A stretch of DNA of 64,000 nucleotides from Erwinia sp. E602 (GTDB lineage Bacteria > Pseudomonadota > Gammaproteobacteria > Enterobacterales > Enterobacteriaceae): assembly GCF_018141005.1 (NCBI RefSeq), contig NZ_CP046582.1, forward strand, positions 3,100,001-3,164,000, in the 5' to 3' direction. How positions within the stretch are numbered: position 1 is the first letter of the stretch; every line of letters begins with the position of its first letter. Position numbers and translations under genes: made by a program. Under the pieces are notes generated by a model that ran no database searches, was not told where the DNA came from, and worked only from the letters and a program-made list of their open reading frames with translations. This document shows positions 7,826 to 15,992 of the stretch, piece by piece.

Positions 7826-7855
7826 AAACGCGCCAGCGTGGCGCTGGCGGCGTTT
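7826..7855 (-). terminator. Likely terminator of the gpP-gpQ operon
   Basis: Stem CGCCAGCG-TGG-CGCTGGCG extended by AAACG/CGTTT with one bulged base. Read leftward, it ends in TTTT. It lies about 90 nt past the gpQ stop. Confidence 0.5.
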
Positions 7856-7905
7856 GGTGTGGGGTCTGATAGCGGGAGCGAGTGCTGTGCAGCCGGCTAT
7901 GATGG

Positions 7906-7941
7906 TGCTGCAGCACCGCCGGGAATGGCGGTGCGGTACCG
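7906..7941. repeat. 36 bp two-block repeat, copy 1
   Basis: TGCTGCAG, ten unmatched bases, then AATGGCGGTGCGGTACCG. The same two blocks with the same 10 nt spacing recur at 23112-23147. This copy lies just beyond the 3' end of gpQ. In this copy, GCACCGCC and GGCGGTGC can also form a hairpin. Confidence 0.6.
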
Positions 7942-7946
7942 GAGTG

Positions 7947-9002
7947 TTACGCCTGCGCTTCCAGCAGCGCGTAAGGGTTAAAGCGGATCACCTCTTCGCC
8001 CAGCCAGTCGTTTACATGCTTCATGGTTTCCATCACCGGCGTCAGCTCGTTAATGGCAAAGACCCGGGCCGCCTTTTCAACATCACCAAACGAGCCGTTA
8101 CCCTCCGGGATCGCGCCCATCAGCTGCGGCGGGACACGGTGTGCCGCCAGGATGTCATCGCGCGTTGATGACTTCACGCCGATAAACTCATCCTTCGCCG
8201 AGATCTGGCTGAACGGCAGGATCTGCACAGAGTCCTTACCCCCGTTCGGGGCATGCAGCAGGATGTTTTTAAACGCCCCGCCCCGCCGCGTATCGGTCAG
8301 CGTCTGTTTCAGCTTGTCGAGACTCTCCTGATCCGAAATTGCACTGTTCACATAGACGATGCAGCCCGCGTGAGAGCCATTGTCGTAGTACAGCTTGCGG
8401 AACTTATCGGCGGAGTGCGACAGGCTTGCTGACAGCAGGCCGGCGAAGTATTCCGGCATACCGTAAATATCCTGGTGGATATCGGGATTGATGACGTGGC
8501 ACACCGCGCCGGTTTCAAAATGGTGATCGGCCAGGCCGGTCTGCAAAAACCAGTAGGTGTCGAGATCGGAGCCGCGGCGGGTGTACTTCGCCAGCGAGTG
8601 CTTAAAGCCCAGCGGCCCGTTAATCCGGTTCTTTTGCAACTCCAGGTAGGCATTTCCGAAAACAAACCAGTCCATTGCAAAGGCGGAGAACGCCTGACGC
8701 GACAGAAGCCGGTGCGGGATAAAGCAGCCGGCCAGCACGTTGCGTTTGAAGATAATCGCCGACTGGTGCCAGCTGGCGTGGCCGAACTGCCGGGCCAGGC
8801 CGTACCAGCTGATCGGCGTCTCGTAATACCGCCCGTTGTTCGCACAGTACATGCTGTCCAGCAGGTCATGCGCATTTGAGACCGGCCAGGGCCCGTCAAA
8901 TGTGAACAGGCTCAGATCGGGCGCTGACTTGAGGGATGCGGCCAGGTCAGCCTGTTCGGCGGCCTGCTGTCGTCCGCGGGGTTGGTGTCGTCTGCTCATC
9001 AA
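7947..9002 (-). CDS. Q: Portal protein gpQ
   Basis: 351 residues, the P2 portal size (about 344). The typical gpQ parts are visible: the N-terminal FTFDGPWPVSN, RYYETPISWYGLARQF, and the C-terminal SRDDILAAHRVPPQLMG-type segment (here RDDILAAHRVPPQLMG). The portal forms the dodecameric DNA channel at one capsid vertex and docks the terminase. Its start overlaps the gpP stop (ATGA), so the two are translated together. Confidence 0.95.
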   Translation of the reverse strand: MMSRRHQPRGRQQAAEQADLAASLKSAPDLSLFTFDGPWPVSNAHDLLDSMYCANNGRYYETPISWYGLARQFGHASWHQSAIIFKRNVLAGCFIPHRLLSRQAFSAFAMDWFVFGNAYLELQKNRINGPLGFKHSLAKYTRRGSDLDTYWFLQTGLADHHFETGAVCHVINPDIHQDIYGMPEYFAGLLSASLSHSADKFRKLYYDNGSHAGCIVYVNSAISDQESLDKLKQTLTDTRRGGAFKNILLHAPNGGKDSVQILPFSQISAKDEFIGVKSSTRDDILAAHRVPPQLMGAIPEGNGSFGDVEKAARVFAINELTPVMETMKHVNDWLGEEVIRFNPYALLEAQA

Positions 9003-10720
9003 TACTCCGTTACTGTCATGCCGCCGCTGCCATCATGGCCCAGTGGTTCGTTGATGGTTGCCAGCATGGTTGCCCAGGCCAGGTCGCCGTGGCTAACGCC
9101 ACGTGCGCGGTCAGTGTCATAGGTAATCACGCCGCCCGGCGTTACCACTTTACGAACGGCACTGAATGCGGTGATAAGGTCATACTCGCCGCGGTCATAC
9201 TCCCAGCGGCCGGCGCGGATCAGCTGCTGCATTTTCAGTACCAGCATCCGCTTGCTGGCCGGTGAAAACTGGTAACAGACTGCGGCCGGGAATTTTTTCT
9301 TAACCAGCTGGTAAACCGCCTCACCGATGCCGCTGCCGTCAATGCCGATATGCTGAACGTTATAGCGGGTCAGCATGTTGATAATCATCTGCGCCTGCGC
9401 CTCAAACTCCATGCCGCGCACCCGCTGGGTTTCAATGGTGCGGAACTTGCCGCCGGGCACCAGTGGCACCGCATTTACCGAAATCGCCCCGCTGTCGCCC
9501 TTACCGCTGGAGCCGTTCGGGTCATAGCCAATCCAGACCGGGCGATCCGCTATCGGGCGGAGAGCGTAGGGTTTCCAGTCCAGCCATTCGTCGAAGCCAT
9601 CTGCGCCGCAGGTCAGCAACTGGTTGTAATCAAACGCCGTCTCACCGTTTTTGATGAACACGCAGTTGTAAAGATTCTCATACTCTTCCGGGCTGTTCTC
9701 GAGCTGGATCTCTTCCAGGTCAGTCAGATCCCAGCCGTTATCAACCGCATCCTGCAGCGTGACAATCTGCCGCCAGATCCGGTCAGGGCACATCAGCCCG
9801 CTGTTCAGCGTATTCCAGGTTGTATCAAACTCAATGCGTCCTTTGCTGCTGCGCCCCTTGTTGAACGCTTCACCTGACCAGAACGGGTAAGCCTCATGGC
9901 TTTCCGCTGACGGCGTGGAAAAGTAGGTACGCGTCAGCCCTTTGAGGGTTGCCATCGCGCCGGCGACTTTTTTCAGGTTGGCGAACTGCCCGACCCAGAA
10001 AAATTCGTCAAAATACAGGTTGCCGGTGTAGGACTGCGCCGTTGCCGCCGAGGTGCCGAGGAAATGCAGCTCGGCCCCGTTTGCCAGCTGGATCATGTCG
10101 CCGCCTTTCAGCTCAACGTCCACCTCTTCCGCCGCAGAGCGAATGAAGCTGCGGAACTGATACGCCTGGCGCCGGCTGGCCGAAAGAAATATCTGGTTGA
10201 GCTGGTGCTTGTACTTCACGTCGCCACTGAGCGCCCGCAGCAGCGCCTCACGGGCAAAATACCAGGTTGCGCCGACCTGTCGGCTTTTCAGGATCGCCCG
10301 GTTGCGGTGATGGTGGTTCTCATACCACCCCTTCTGATGCCAGTGCAGCGAGTCCAGGATGTTTTTACGCAGGGCGGCAATCTGCGTATCTGAGAAAAAG
10401 TTTTGCTTCTTCCGCAGCTTCTTTTTCGGCTGGGTGACCGCCGTCCCGTTATCCAGCTTTTTCAGTTGGCGCGTCAGCAGGTCAATTTCTTTGAAGTCAC
10501 CCCCGCTCTTTTTGTCCTTGCCGGTCAGCTGGATAAGCCGGGCGTCAATCGACGTGGTGACGCGCTGGATAATGGGCGTCGTGTCCCACTCATCGCGCTT
10601 TTTCCATGAGTAAATCGTGTTCTGGTTGATACCCATCAGGCGCGAGATCTCCGCCGGCGGATACCCCTGCCAGTACAGCTGCCGCGCACGCTGCATGATG
10701 AACGCTTCTTCTACCGCCAT
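8999..10720 (-). CDS. P: Terminase large subunit gpP
   Basis: 573 residues (P2 gpP about 590). The N-terminus is a helix-turn-helix (EISRLMGINQNTIYSWKKRD). The ATPase has a Walker A-type segment KSRQVGATWYFAREALL and a Walker B LYFDEFFWV. The C-terminal nuclease begins at WIGYDPNGSSGKGDSGAISV with the metal-binding Asp. It cuts at cos and pumps DNA into the procapsid with gpM. It is read leftward with gpQ, divergent from gpO, from a late promoter that probably uses the dyad at 10786. Confidence 0.95.
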   Translation of the reverse strand: MAVEEAFIMQRARQLYWQGYPPAEISRLMGINQNTIYSWKKRDEWDTTPIIQRVTTSIDARLIQLTGKDKKSGGDFKEIDLLTRQLKKLDNGTAVTQPKKKLRKKQNFFSDTQIAALRKNILDSLHWHQKGWYENHHHRNRAILKSRQVGATWYFAREALLRALSGDVKYKHQLNQIFLSASRRQAYQFRSFIRSAAEEVDVELKGGDMIQLANGAELHFLGTSAATAQSYTGNLYFDEFFWVGQFANLKKVAGAMATLKGLTRTYFSTPSAESHEAYPFWSGEAFNKGRSSKGRIEFDTTWNTLNSGLMCPDRIWRQIVTLQDAVDNGWDLTDLEEIQLENSPEEYENLYNCVFIKNGETAFDYNQLLTCGADGFDEWLDWKPYALRPIADRPVWIGYDPNGSSGKGDSGAISVNAVPLVPGGKFRTIETQRVRGMEFEAQAQMIINMLTRYNVQHIGIDGSGIGEAVYQLVKKKFPAAVCYQFSPASKRMLVLKMQQLIRAGRWEYDRGEYDLITAFSAVRKVVTPGGVITYDTDRARGVSHGDLAWATMLATINEPLGHDGSGGMTVTEY

Positions 10721-10752
10721 TTACCCTCCTCGCTTCCTGCCGGGGAGATTAA

Positions 10753-10766
10753 CCCGCGCGCGCGGG
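10753..10766. other. Alternating CG palindrome in the P/O promoter region
   Basis: CCCGCGCGCGCGGG is a perfect 14 bp palindrome between the inferred start of gpP transcription and the Ogr dyad. It could form a hairpin or Z-DNA. No function is known to me. Confidence 0.4.
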
Positions 10767-10785
10767 TGCTTTCGCTGCCTGCCGG

Positions 10786-10805
10786 TTGTGGCCGTTCGGC
10801 GACAA
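10786..10805. promoter_or_regulatory. Ogr-binding dyad for divergent late promoters P and O
   Basis: TTGT-N12-ACAA (10786-10789 and 10802-10805) matches the TGT-N12-ACA dyad bound by P2 Ogr/Delta at about -55 of late promoters. Fifty-five bases to each side fall about 20 bases before the gpP and gpO start codons, so one site could serve both operons. Confidence 0.75.
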
Positions 10806-10871
10806 CAACAACGCATAGCGCGCGCGGCCAGGCCCCTGCCATCATCATTGCGAACTCAACAGCATGAGCAA

Positions 10872-11705
10872 ATGAACATGGCCCAGAACACCCGTAAAAA
10901 ATTCAAGGTGATGACCAGCGGCGCGACGATTGACGGCCGCAAGACCACGCCAGACCAGCTGCGCCAGATGGCAGCGGCCTACAACCCGACCGTGTACGGT
11001 GCCCGCGTCAACATTGAGCACTATCTTTCGCCGATCCCGGACAGCACCTTCTGCGCGATGGGGGATGTGGTGGCGCTGTCCGTTGAAGATATTTCCGAGG
11101 GCGCGCTGGCCGGTGAAGTGGCGCTGTTCGCGGAGATCGAACCCACTGCCCGCATGAAAACGATGACCGACGAAGGCAAGAAGATTTATTCCAGCGTCGA
11201 GATCCACCCGAATTTCGCCCTGACCAATGGCCCCTACCTGGTCGGCCTGGCGATGACCGACACCCCGGCGAGCCTGGGCACCGATAAGCTGAAATTTGCT
11301 TCTGAAAAGCGCGCTGAGGTGATCCGTTTCTCTTCGGCCACCGCCGAAACGACCCTCTTCACGCCGTCCTTTGATGTGGAAATCGCACAGGAAAATCAGG
11401 GGCGCAGCGATAACGGTCAGGCGTGGTTTTCCCGCGTCATGGGCATTCTCGGCAAGGGCCAGAAGACCGACGACCAGCGATTCAGCCAGGTGCATCAGGC
11501 TGTTGAAGCTGTGGCGCAGTCGCAGGCTGACATCAGCGACGCATTCAGTGCCGCTGAGCAGGATAACGCAAAGGTTAAAACCGAAGTCCAGAAGCTGACC
11601 AGTGACCTGGCCGCGCTGCGTCAGCAGCTGGAGAAGACGCCGGGCAACTTCACCCAGCGACCAGCGGCAACGGGCGGTAACAACGCACAGCTGGCCGATT
11701 ACTGA
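10872..11705 (+). CDS. O: Capsid scaffolding protein / maturation protease gpO
   Basis: 277 residues from the ATG at 10872 (ATG at 10878 is also possible; no strong ribosome site for either). The N-terminal serine protease of the gpO family is recognisable: Asp in TIDGRKTT, His in VNIEHYLS and Ser in KIYSSVEIHPN correspond to the P2 triad Asp19-His48-Ser107. The C-terminal half is a coiled-coil scaffold ending LAALRQQLEKT. gpO directs procapsid assembly and trims gpN, gpL, gpQ and itself. First gene of the rightward late operon. Confidence 0.93.
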   Translation: MNMAQNTRKKFKVMTSGATIDGRKTTPDQLRQMAAAYNPTVYGARVNIEHYLSPIPDSTFCAMGDVVALSVEDISEGALAGEVALFAEIEPTARMKTMTDEGKKIYSSVEIHPNFALTNGPYLVGLAMTDTPASLGTDKLKFASEKRAEVIRFSSATAETTLFTPSFDVEIAQENQGRSDNGQAWFSRVMGILGKGQKTDDQRFSQVHQAVEAVAQSQADISDAFSAAEQDNAKVKTEVQKLTSDLAALRQQLEKTPGNFTQRPAATGGNNAQLADY

Positions 11706-11728
11706 TATTCACAACGAGAGTAACGAGA

Positions 11729-12775
11729 ATGGAAAACACTACCCGTCAACTGTTTGATCAGTACATCGCCCGACAGGCGCAGCTTAACGGCGTGTCGCCG
11801 GCGGCTATAGCGGCAAAGTTTGCCGTTGACCCAACCGTGCAGCAGCGCCTGGAGGCCGCGGCCCAGGAAAGCGACACCCTGCTGAGCAAAATTAACGTCT
11901 TCGGCGTTACCCAGCAGATCGGCCAGAAGGTGTTGATCGGCAGCAAAGGCCCGATGGCCGGCGTCAACAACAGCCACACCACGCGCCGTAACCCTGGTGA
12001 AAACCAGCAGCTGGAGCCGTACAACTACACCTGCCGCAAGGTGAACTATGACTACGGAATCAGCTATGAACAGATGGATGCCTGGGCACATCAACCAAAC
12101 TTCCAGCCGCTGATCAGCGCCGCGATGGCCCGTCAGATGTCGCTTGACCGCATCATGATCGGCTTTAACGGCACCAGTTACGCCGACCCGTCAAACCGCG
12201 TGGCAAATCCTCTGCTGCAGGACTGCGGTATCGGCTGGCTACAGAAAATCCGCGACGAGGCACCGCACCGCGTTATCTCCGGCGTCACCGTCACTTCCCG
12301 TGATGAGGACAACAAGGTTATTGCCAAAGGCACCTATGGCAACCTCGGCGCGGCGGTCTATGACGCCAAAAACAGCCTGATGGATGAATGGCACAAGCGT
12401 AACCCGGACAACGTGGTGATTATTGCCGGCGATCTGCTGACGACCAGCAATTTCCCGGCCATTAACGCCATGAGTCAGACCAACCCGAACACCGAAATGC
12501 TGGCCGGTCAGCTGATCGTGGCGCAGGAACGCGTGGGCAACATGCCGACCTTTATCGCCCCGTACTTCCCGGTGAACGGCGTGCTGATCACCCCATTCAA
12601 AAACCTGTCGATGTACTACCAGCGCGGCGGCCTGCGTCGGACGATTATCGAAGAGCCGCAGTACAACCGCATCGCAACCTACCAGTCCTCAAACGATGAC
12701 TTCGTGATCGAGGATTACGGCAACGTTGCGTTTATCGACGGCATCACCTTTGCCGAGGCCGCTGGCGGCCAGTAA
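11729..12775 (+). CDS. N: Major capsid protein gpN
   Basis: 348 residues (P2 gpN 357). It starts MENTTRQLFDQYIARQAQLN, the conserved N-terminus that gpO removes, and has the HK97-like features of the family: NPGENQQLEPYNYTCRKVNY, a long central helix region, and the C-terminal NVAFIDGITF. It forms the T=7 capsid shell. It follows gpO by 23 nt with a GAGAG-type ribosome site. Confidence 0.95.
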   Translation: MENTTRQLFDQYIARQAQLNGVSPAAIAAKFAVDPTVQQRLEAAAQESDTLLSKINVFGVTQQIGQKVLIGSKGPMAGVNNSHTTRRNPGENQQLEPYNYTCRKVNYDYGISYEQMDAWAHQPNFQPLISAAMARQMSLDRIMIGFNGTSYADPSNRVANPLLQDCGIGWLQKIRDEAPHRVISGVTVTSRDEDNKVIAKGTYGNLGAAVYDAKNSLMDEWHKRNPDNVVIIAGDLLTTSNFPAINAMSQTNPNTEMLAGQLIVAQERVGNMPTFIAPYFPVNGVLITPFKNLSMYYQRGGLRRTIIEEPQYNRIATYQSSNDDFVIEDYGNVAFIDGITFAEAAGGQ

Positions 12776-12822
12776 CACCGCACCGGGCGGGCTGCGGCCC
12801 GCCACTAATCGGGGAAAGAACC

Positions 12823-13833
12823 ATGCTGACACCGGCACAAAAACATTTTCAGAAGGTCATGGCTGAACGTCATGGCAGAACCGAAGAGCAGTCTGATACG
12901 GCGCGCACCGCGCATGAGCAGATTATGCACCGGATGCGCATGGATCAGAGTGCTCTGCGCCGGGTGCAGTCTGACCAGGCGAAAGCCGAATTAAAACGTC
13001 AGCTGCTGCCGCATTACGAGGGCTGGATCGAGGGAACGCTGGAAGGTGATGGCGGCCGCCAGGATGAGGTGATCACCACGCTGATGGTCTGGGCGATTGA
13101 TGCCAGCGATTACGCGCTGGCCGTGCGCATCGGGCGCTACGTCGTGACCCACGGTCTGGCGATGCCTGACCGCTTCAACCGCACCGCGGGCACGCTGCTG
13201 GTTGATGAAATCTGCGATCCGATTCTGGTGCAGGTGAAAGCCGATGACACCACGGACGTCACGCCATATCTGGCGATGCTCGATGAGGTTGCGGAAATCA
13301 CCCGTAGCCAGGACATGCCGGACGTGGTGCGCGCCAAGCTGCACAAGTCGCGTGCGTTTGCGCTGCGAAACGGCACCGTTGCGCAGCAGGCCGAGGCGCT
13401 GGAGCTGCTGCGCCAGGCGCTGCGGCTTGACGCGGGTGCCGGGGTGAAGAAAGAGATCGACCGGCTGGCGCGGGTGGTGAAGAAAGCGGCCGCCGATGCC
13501 GCGGCCAGCAACAACCCCGGCGACAGCGACACCGGCACGGCAGGCAGTGCAGCTGCAGTAACGTCACAAACGACGGTGACCGGTGGTGAAGCGCCCACAG
13601 GAAGCGACGGGAGTACGGCGGATGCTGGCGCACCTGATGCAGGCACGCCAGCCGCTGATGCTGCCGCTGATGCTGCCGCTAACGCTGCAGCAGCGTCAGA
13701 AACGGCGGTGCTGGCCACAAAGCCACCGGCAAGGGCACCGCGTAAAACCACGACGGCAAAAGCGACCACCCGTAAGACCACGGCCCGCAAGACTGCTGCC
13801 CGCAAAGCAGCTGCTGCGCCGAAAGAACAATAA
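12823..13833 (+). CDS. M: Terminase small subunit gpM with a long Ala/Thr/Lys-rich tail
   Basis: 336 residues against about 247 in P2. Residues 1 to about 225 are a normal gpM (MLTPAQKHFQKVMAERHGRT ... ALRLDAGAGVKKEIDRLARV). The remainder is low complexity: an Ala/Gly/Asp/Thr-rich linker (about 230-305), then a basic part with repeated KTT, RKTTARKTAARKAA, like a histone H1 or AlgP/Hc1-type tail. gpM recognises cos and guides gpP; a basic tail could add DNA binding. The tail lies in frame with GC-rich codons, so it is not a sequencing artefact by appearance. Confidence 0.9.
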   Translation: MLTPAQKHFQKVMAERHGRTEEQSDTARTAHEQIMHRMRMDQSALRRVQSDQAKAELKRQLLPHYEGWIEGTLEGDGGRQDEVITTLMVWAIDASDYALAVRIGRYVVTHGLAMPDRFNRTAGTLLVDEICDPILVQVKADDTTDVTPYLAMLDEVAEITRSQDMPDVVRAKLHKSRAFALRNGTVAQQAEALELLRQALRLDAGAGVKKEIDRLARVVKKAAADAAASNNPGDSDTGTAGSAAAVTSQTTVTGGEAPTGSDGSTADAGAPDAGTPAADAAADAAANAAAASETAVLATKPPARAPRKTTTAKATTRKTTARKTAARKAAAAPKEQ

Positions 13834-13934
13834 ACCGACTTGCGCCCTGTGCGCTGGCGGCGCGGGCGGAGATCTGCAACGCAATGCGAGTGCTTTTTTC
13901 CGTCCGCTCACCGCCACCTTTTTCAGGAGACATC

Positions 13935-14432
13935 ATGAGTCTTGTAGCCAGCCGCAAAGTGGCCCCCTCTTCGGAGGATGTGCCAGACACCGATGACGGT
14001 GGAGAAAAGGTCACCGCCGGCACGTTCTGGCCGGAGGTGCTGTTAAGCAACGTGCGCAAAGAAATGCGCATCAACGGCGCGGTTACCACCTCGCGGCTGA
14101 TGCAGGTGGTGACCGAGGCGGTTATCCATGCTGCTGACCAGCTCAACGACTGGCAGGCGGAGCAACTGGCCGCGGGTCACGCGCAGCTGCAAGACGTGCC
14201 GGCGATGGTGATTAACGGCCAGAGCGCGAAGGTCTACCGCTGGCACCGCGCCGTCTACAGCATCGCCAGGGCGTTGCTGATCGAGACCTTCCGCGACGTG
14301 GACACCACCGGGGATGCCGGCGAGAAGCGCGCCGCCGCCCTGTCCTCTCAGGCCGCCGATCACTGGCGTGATGCCCGCTGGGCTATCGCTGATATTCAGG
14401 GCAGCGTGCGTAACTCTGCGGAGGCTTTCTGA
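13935..14432 (+). CDS. L: Head completion protein gpL
   Basis: 165 residues (P2 gpL 169) from the ATG at 13935, preceded by CAGGAGA. It begins MSLVASRKVAP and includes TFWPEVLLSNVRKEMRINGA and YRWHRAVYSIARALLIETFR, typical of the gpL head-completion/stabilisation family. It binds the filled head before tail joining. The stop overlaps the gpX start (ATGA). Confidence 0.92.
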   Translation: MSLVASRKVAPSSEDVPDTDDGGEKVTAGTFWPEVLLSNVRKEMRINGAVTTSRLMQVVTEAVIHAADQLNDWQAEQLAAGHAQLQDVPAMVINGQSAKVYRWHRAVYSIARALLIETFRDVDTTGDAGEKRAAALSSQAADHWRDARWAIADIQGSVRNSAEAF

Positions 14433-14632
14433 TGAAGGTGCAGGCATTGCAGGGCGATACGCTGGATTTGCTGTGCCAGCGGCATTACGGCACCACGCAG
14501 GGCGTCACTGAGGCCGCGCTGGAGGCCAATAAGGGACTGGCCGGTCAGCTCTGGCTTGACGCCGGCCAGCTGGTCGAACTGCCCGAGGTCAGCAACCCGG
14601 CTGTCAGGGAGACGGTGCAACTATGGAACTGA
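14432..14632 (+). CDS. X: Tail protein gpX, LysM-like
   Basis: 66 residues (P2 gpX 67). The sequence MKVQALQGDTLDLLCQRHYG followed by VTEAALEANKGLA and LWLDAGQLVELP is the classic phage tail protein X pattern, related to LysM peptidoglycan-binding repeats. It is essential for tail formation in P2. Start overlaps gpL stop, and its end overlaps the holin start by 10 nt. Confidence 0.92.
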   Translation: MKVQALQGDTLDLLCQRHYGTTQGVTEAALEANKGLAGQLWLDAGQLVELPEVSNPAVRETVQLWN

Positions 14633-14904
14633 TCGACCGCATCTGGAGCTGGATGACGTACCTGTGGTTAACCATGCTGGCAGGCGTCGGCATGATGACG
14701 CAGCAGGACTGGCTGGCCGCGATTGGCGCTGTAATTGGTGTTGCGGCATTCGTAATGGGTGAGATGCATCGCCGCCGGATGTCACGGATTCATGAAACAA
14801 CCAATGCGATGCTGAATCAACTGATAACTGCCGTCCGTGAAGATACCGATAACCGCCAGGAAGTGAAGGAGTTAATCAGCACCATACGGGGGGCGGCACG
14901 ATGA
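14623..14904 (+). CDS. Y: Holin
   Basis: 93 residues with two hydrophobic segments (about 9-25, WMTYLWLTMLAGVGMM, and 30-46, LAAIGAVIGVAAFVMG), then a basic/charged cytoplasmic helix. It does not look like P2 gpY but has the size, position and layout of a class II-type holin, directly before the lysozyme gene. It would permeabilise the inner membrane to trigger lysis. The family is judged by position and hydropathy. Confidence 0.8.
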   Translation: MELIDRIWSWMTYLWLTMLAGVGMMTQQDWLAAIGAVIGVAAFVMGEMHRRRMSRIHETTNAMLNQLITAVREDTDNRQEVKELISTIRGAAR

Positions 14905-15452
14905 AAAGACGCATCATCGCCTGTTCAACCGCCGCGATCATTGCCCTGGTCTCGACGCTGTGGCCGCAGACGCTGCGCACCAGTCCGGAGGCCCAGCAGA
15001 AGATGGCGAAATACGAGGACTGCCGCAAGACCCCGTATTACTGCCCGGCGGGCGTGCTTACCGTCGGTATCGGATCCACCGGCGGCGTGCAGGACAGGCT
15101 GCACAGCGAAGCGGAGATCGCTGAGCGCTGGCGCAATGACCTGCTGCGCGCTGAGAAGTGTGTGGACCGGGAGTTTAACGGGTCAGCTGCCCCACAGCGC
15201 GTCTTTGACGGCATGACCGACGGCGCGTTTAACCTCGGCTGCACCGGCCTTGCCTGGTACACGGATAAACAGGGCAAAAAGGTCCGCACCACCCTGTGGC
15301 GCAACGCGCAGGCGGGAAACTGGACGGGCGTCTGTGAAAGGCTGACGGACTTCGTCAACGCAGGCGGCCGGAAACTGGCCGGGCTGGTAAATCGCAGGGC
15401 AGAGTTTCGTGAGTGGTGCCTGTCCGATCCGGCGCTGCAGGCGGCCCGATGA
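14901..15452 (+). CDS. K: Endolysin, GH24 lysozyme with signal-arrest-release-type N-terminus
   Basis: 183 residues. Residues 1-24 (MKRRIIACSTAAIIALVSTL) form a weakly hydrophobic N-terminal anchor rich in Ala/Ser/Thr, as in SAR endolysins such as P21 R. The GH24 catalytic signature follows: Glu in KYEDCRKTPYYC, then Cys nine residues later where P21 and T4 lysozymes have Asp, and Thr in GVLTVGIGST. It cleaves peptidoglycan between MurNAc and GlcNAc. Start overlaps the holin stop (ATGA). Confidence 0.9.
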   Translation: MKRRIIACSTAAIIALVSTLWPQTLRTSPEAQQKMAKYEDCRKTPYYCPAGVLTVGIGSTGGVQDRLHSEAEIAERWRNDLLRAEKCVDREFNGSAAPQRVFDGMTDGAFNLGCTGLAWYTDKQGKKVRTTLWRNAQAGNWTGVCERLTDFVNAGGRKLAGLVNRRAEFREWCLSDPALQAAR

Positions 15453-15844
15453 GGGCGCTGGGCGCGCTGTGCATCGTGTTGTTTGTACTGATGGCCGCTG
15501 CCACCGCTGGGATGGTATGGGAGCGACAGCAGCGGGCAGCGGCTGAAAAGCAGCTGACAACAGCCCGCGGGGAGCTGAAACAGACCGGCGACATATTGGC
15601 CGAGGTACGCGCACTGCGCCGGGACGTCAGCGAGATTGAGGCCGGCGTTAAGGCGCTGGGACAAAAACGCAACGCAACAGGTGAGACCCGCCGTGAAAAT
15701 ATTAAAACCGCGCTGGCCGGTGACCAGTGTGCCGCTGCTCCTGTGCCTGCTGCTGTCGCTGACAGCCTGTACCGGCGCGCCGCAGAAGTCAGCGCCGCAA
15801 ATTATTCAGGAGCCTTTGCCCGAAAGCCTGACGGTAAAAACTGA
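15449..15844 (+). CDS. lysB: Inner-membrane spanin (LysB / Rz-like)
   Basis: 131 residues from the ATG at 15449, which overlaps the lysozyme stop. The N-terminus is a transmembrane segment (LGALCIVLFVLMAAATAGMV), followed by a coiled-coil periplasmic region (about 28-75, rich in Glu, Gln, Leu, Arg). Inner-membrane spanins act with an outer-membrane lipoprotein partner to fuse the membranes in the last step of lysis. The partner gene is nested in its second half in another frame. Confidence 0.85.
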   Translation: MRALGALCIVLFVLMAAATAGMVWERQQRAAAEKQLTTARGELKQTGDILAEVRALRRDVSEIEAGVKALGQKRNATGETRRENIKTALAGDQCAAAPVPAAVADSLYRRAAEVSAANYSGAFARKPDGKN

Positions 15845-15992
15845 ATCACCGCCACCGCCTGCCAGACCCATGTCTTACGGCAGCCTGGCAATGTGGTCAG
15901 ATTCGCTGCTGGACGCGATTGACACCTGTAACGCCGATAAGGCCGGCATACGTGAACTGGAATTACGGCGCATAGCCAGGGGGATTAAGTGA
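15693..15992 (+). CDS. lysC: Outer-membrane spanin lipoprotein (LysC / Rz1-like)
   Basis: 99 residues from a GTG at 15693, overlapping lysB by 152 nt in a different frame. The signal peptide (WPVTSVPLLLCLLLSLTAC) ends in a lipobox with Cys for lipid attachment. The mature part is Pro-rich (PPPPARP), as in Rz1-type spanins. It is longer than most Rz1 proteins because of a C-terminal helical part ending just over the gpR start. The nested arrangement is typical for P2 lysB/lysC. Confidence 0.85.
   Translation: MKILKPRWPVTSVPLLLCLLLSLTACTGAPQKSAPQIIQEPLPESLTVKTESPPPPARPMSYGSLAMWSDSLLDAIDTCNADKAGIRELELRRIARGIK

Larger units (their letters stand above)
7386..7946. other. Non-coding cargo promoter / cos region
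   Basis: 561 bases without a supported gene. The left third is AT-rich and should hold the promoter of the leftward cargo gene. Next come three phased 10 bp TGCA repeats (7591-7620), the cos-like sequence (7712-7730), a strong hairpin (7826-7855) and a repeat element also found at 23112-23147. Open frames across 7590-8168 have no ribosome site, and no coding pattern was seen in them. Confidence 0.6.

Noticed and set aside
7590..8168. Long open frames across the cos region
   Set aside because: They have no ribosome site, run against gpQ in their second half and cover the packaging site; composition is that of GC-rich shadow frames.
13137..13805. Ala/Ser-rich minus-strand frame opposite gpM
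   Set aside because: Mirror of the low-complexity gpM tail.
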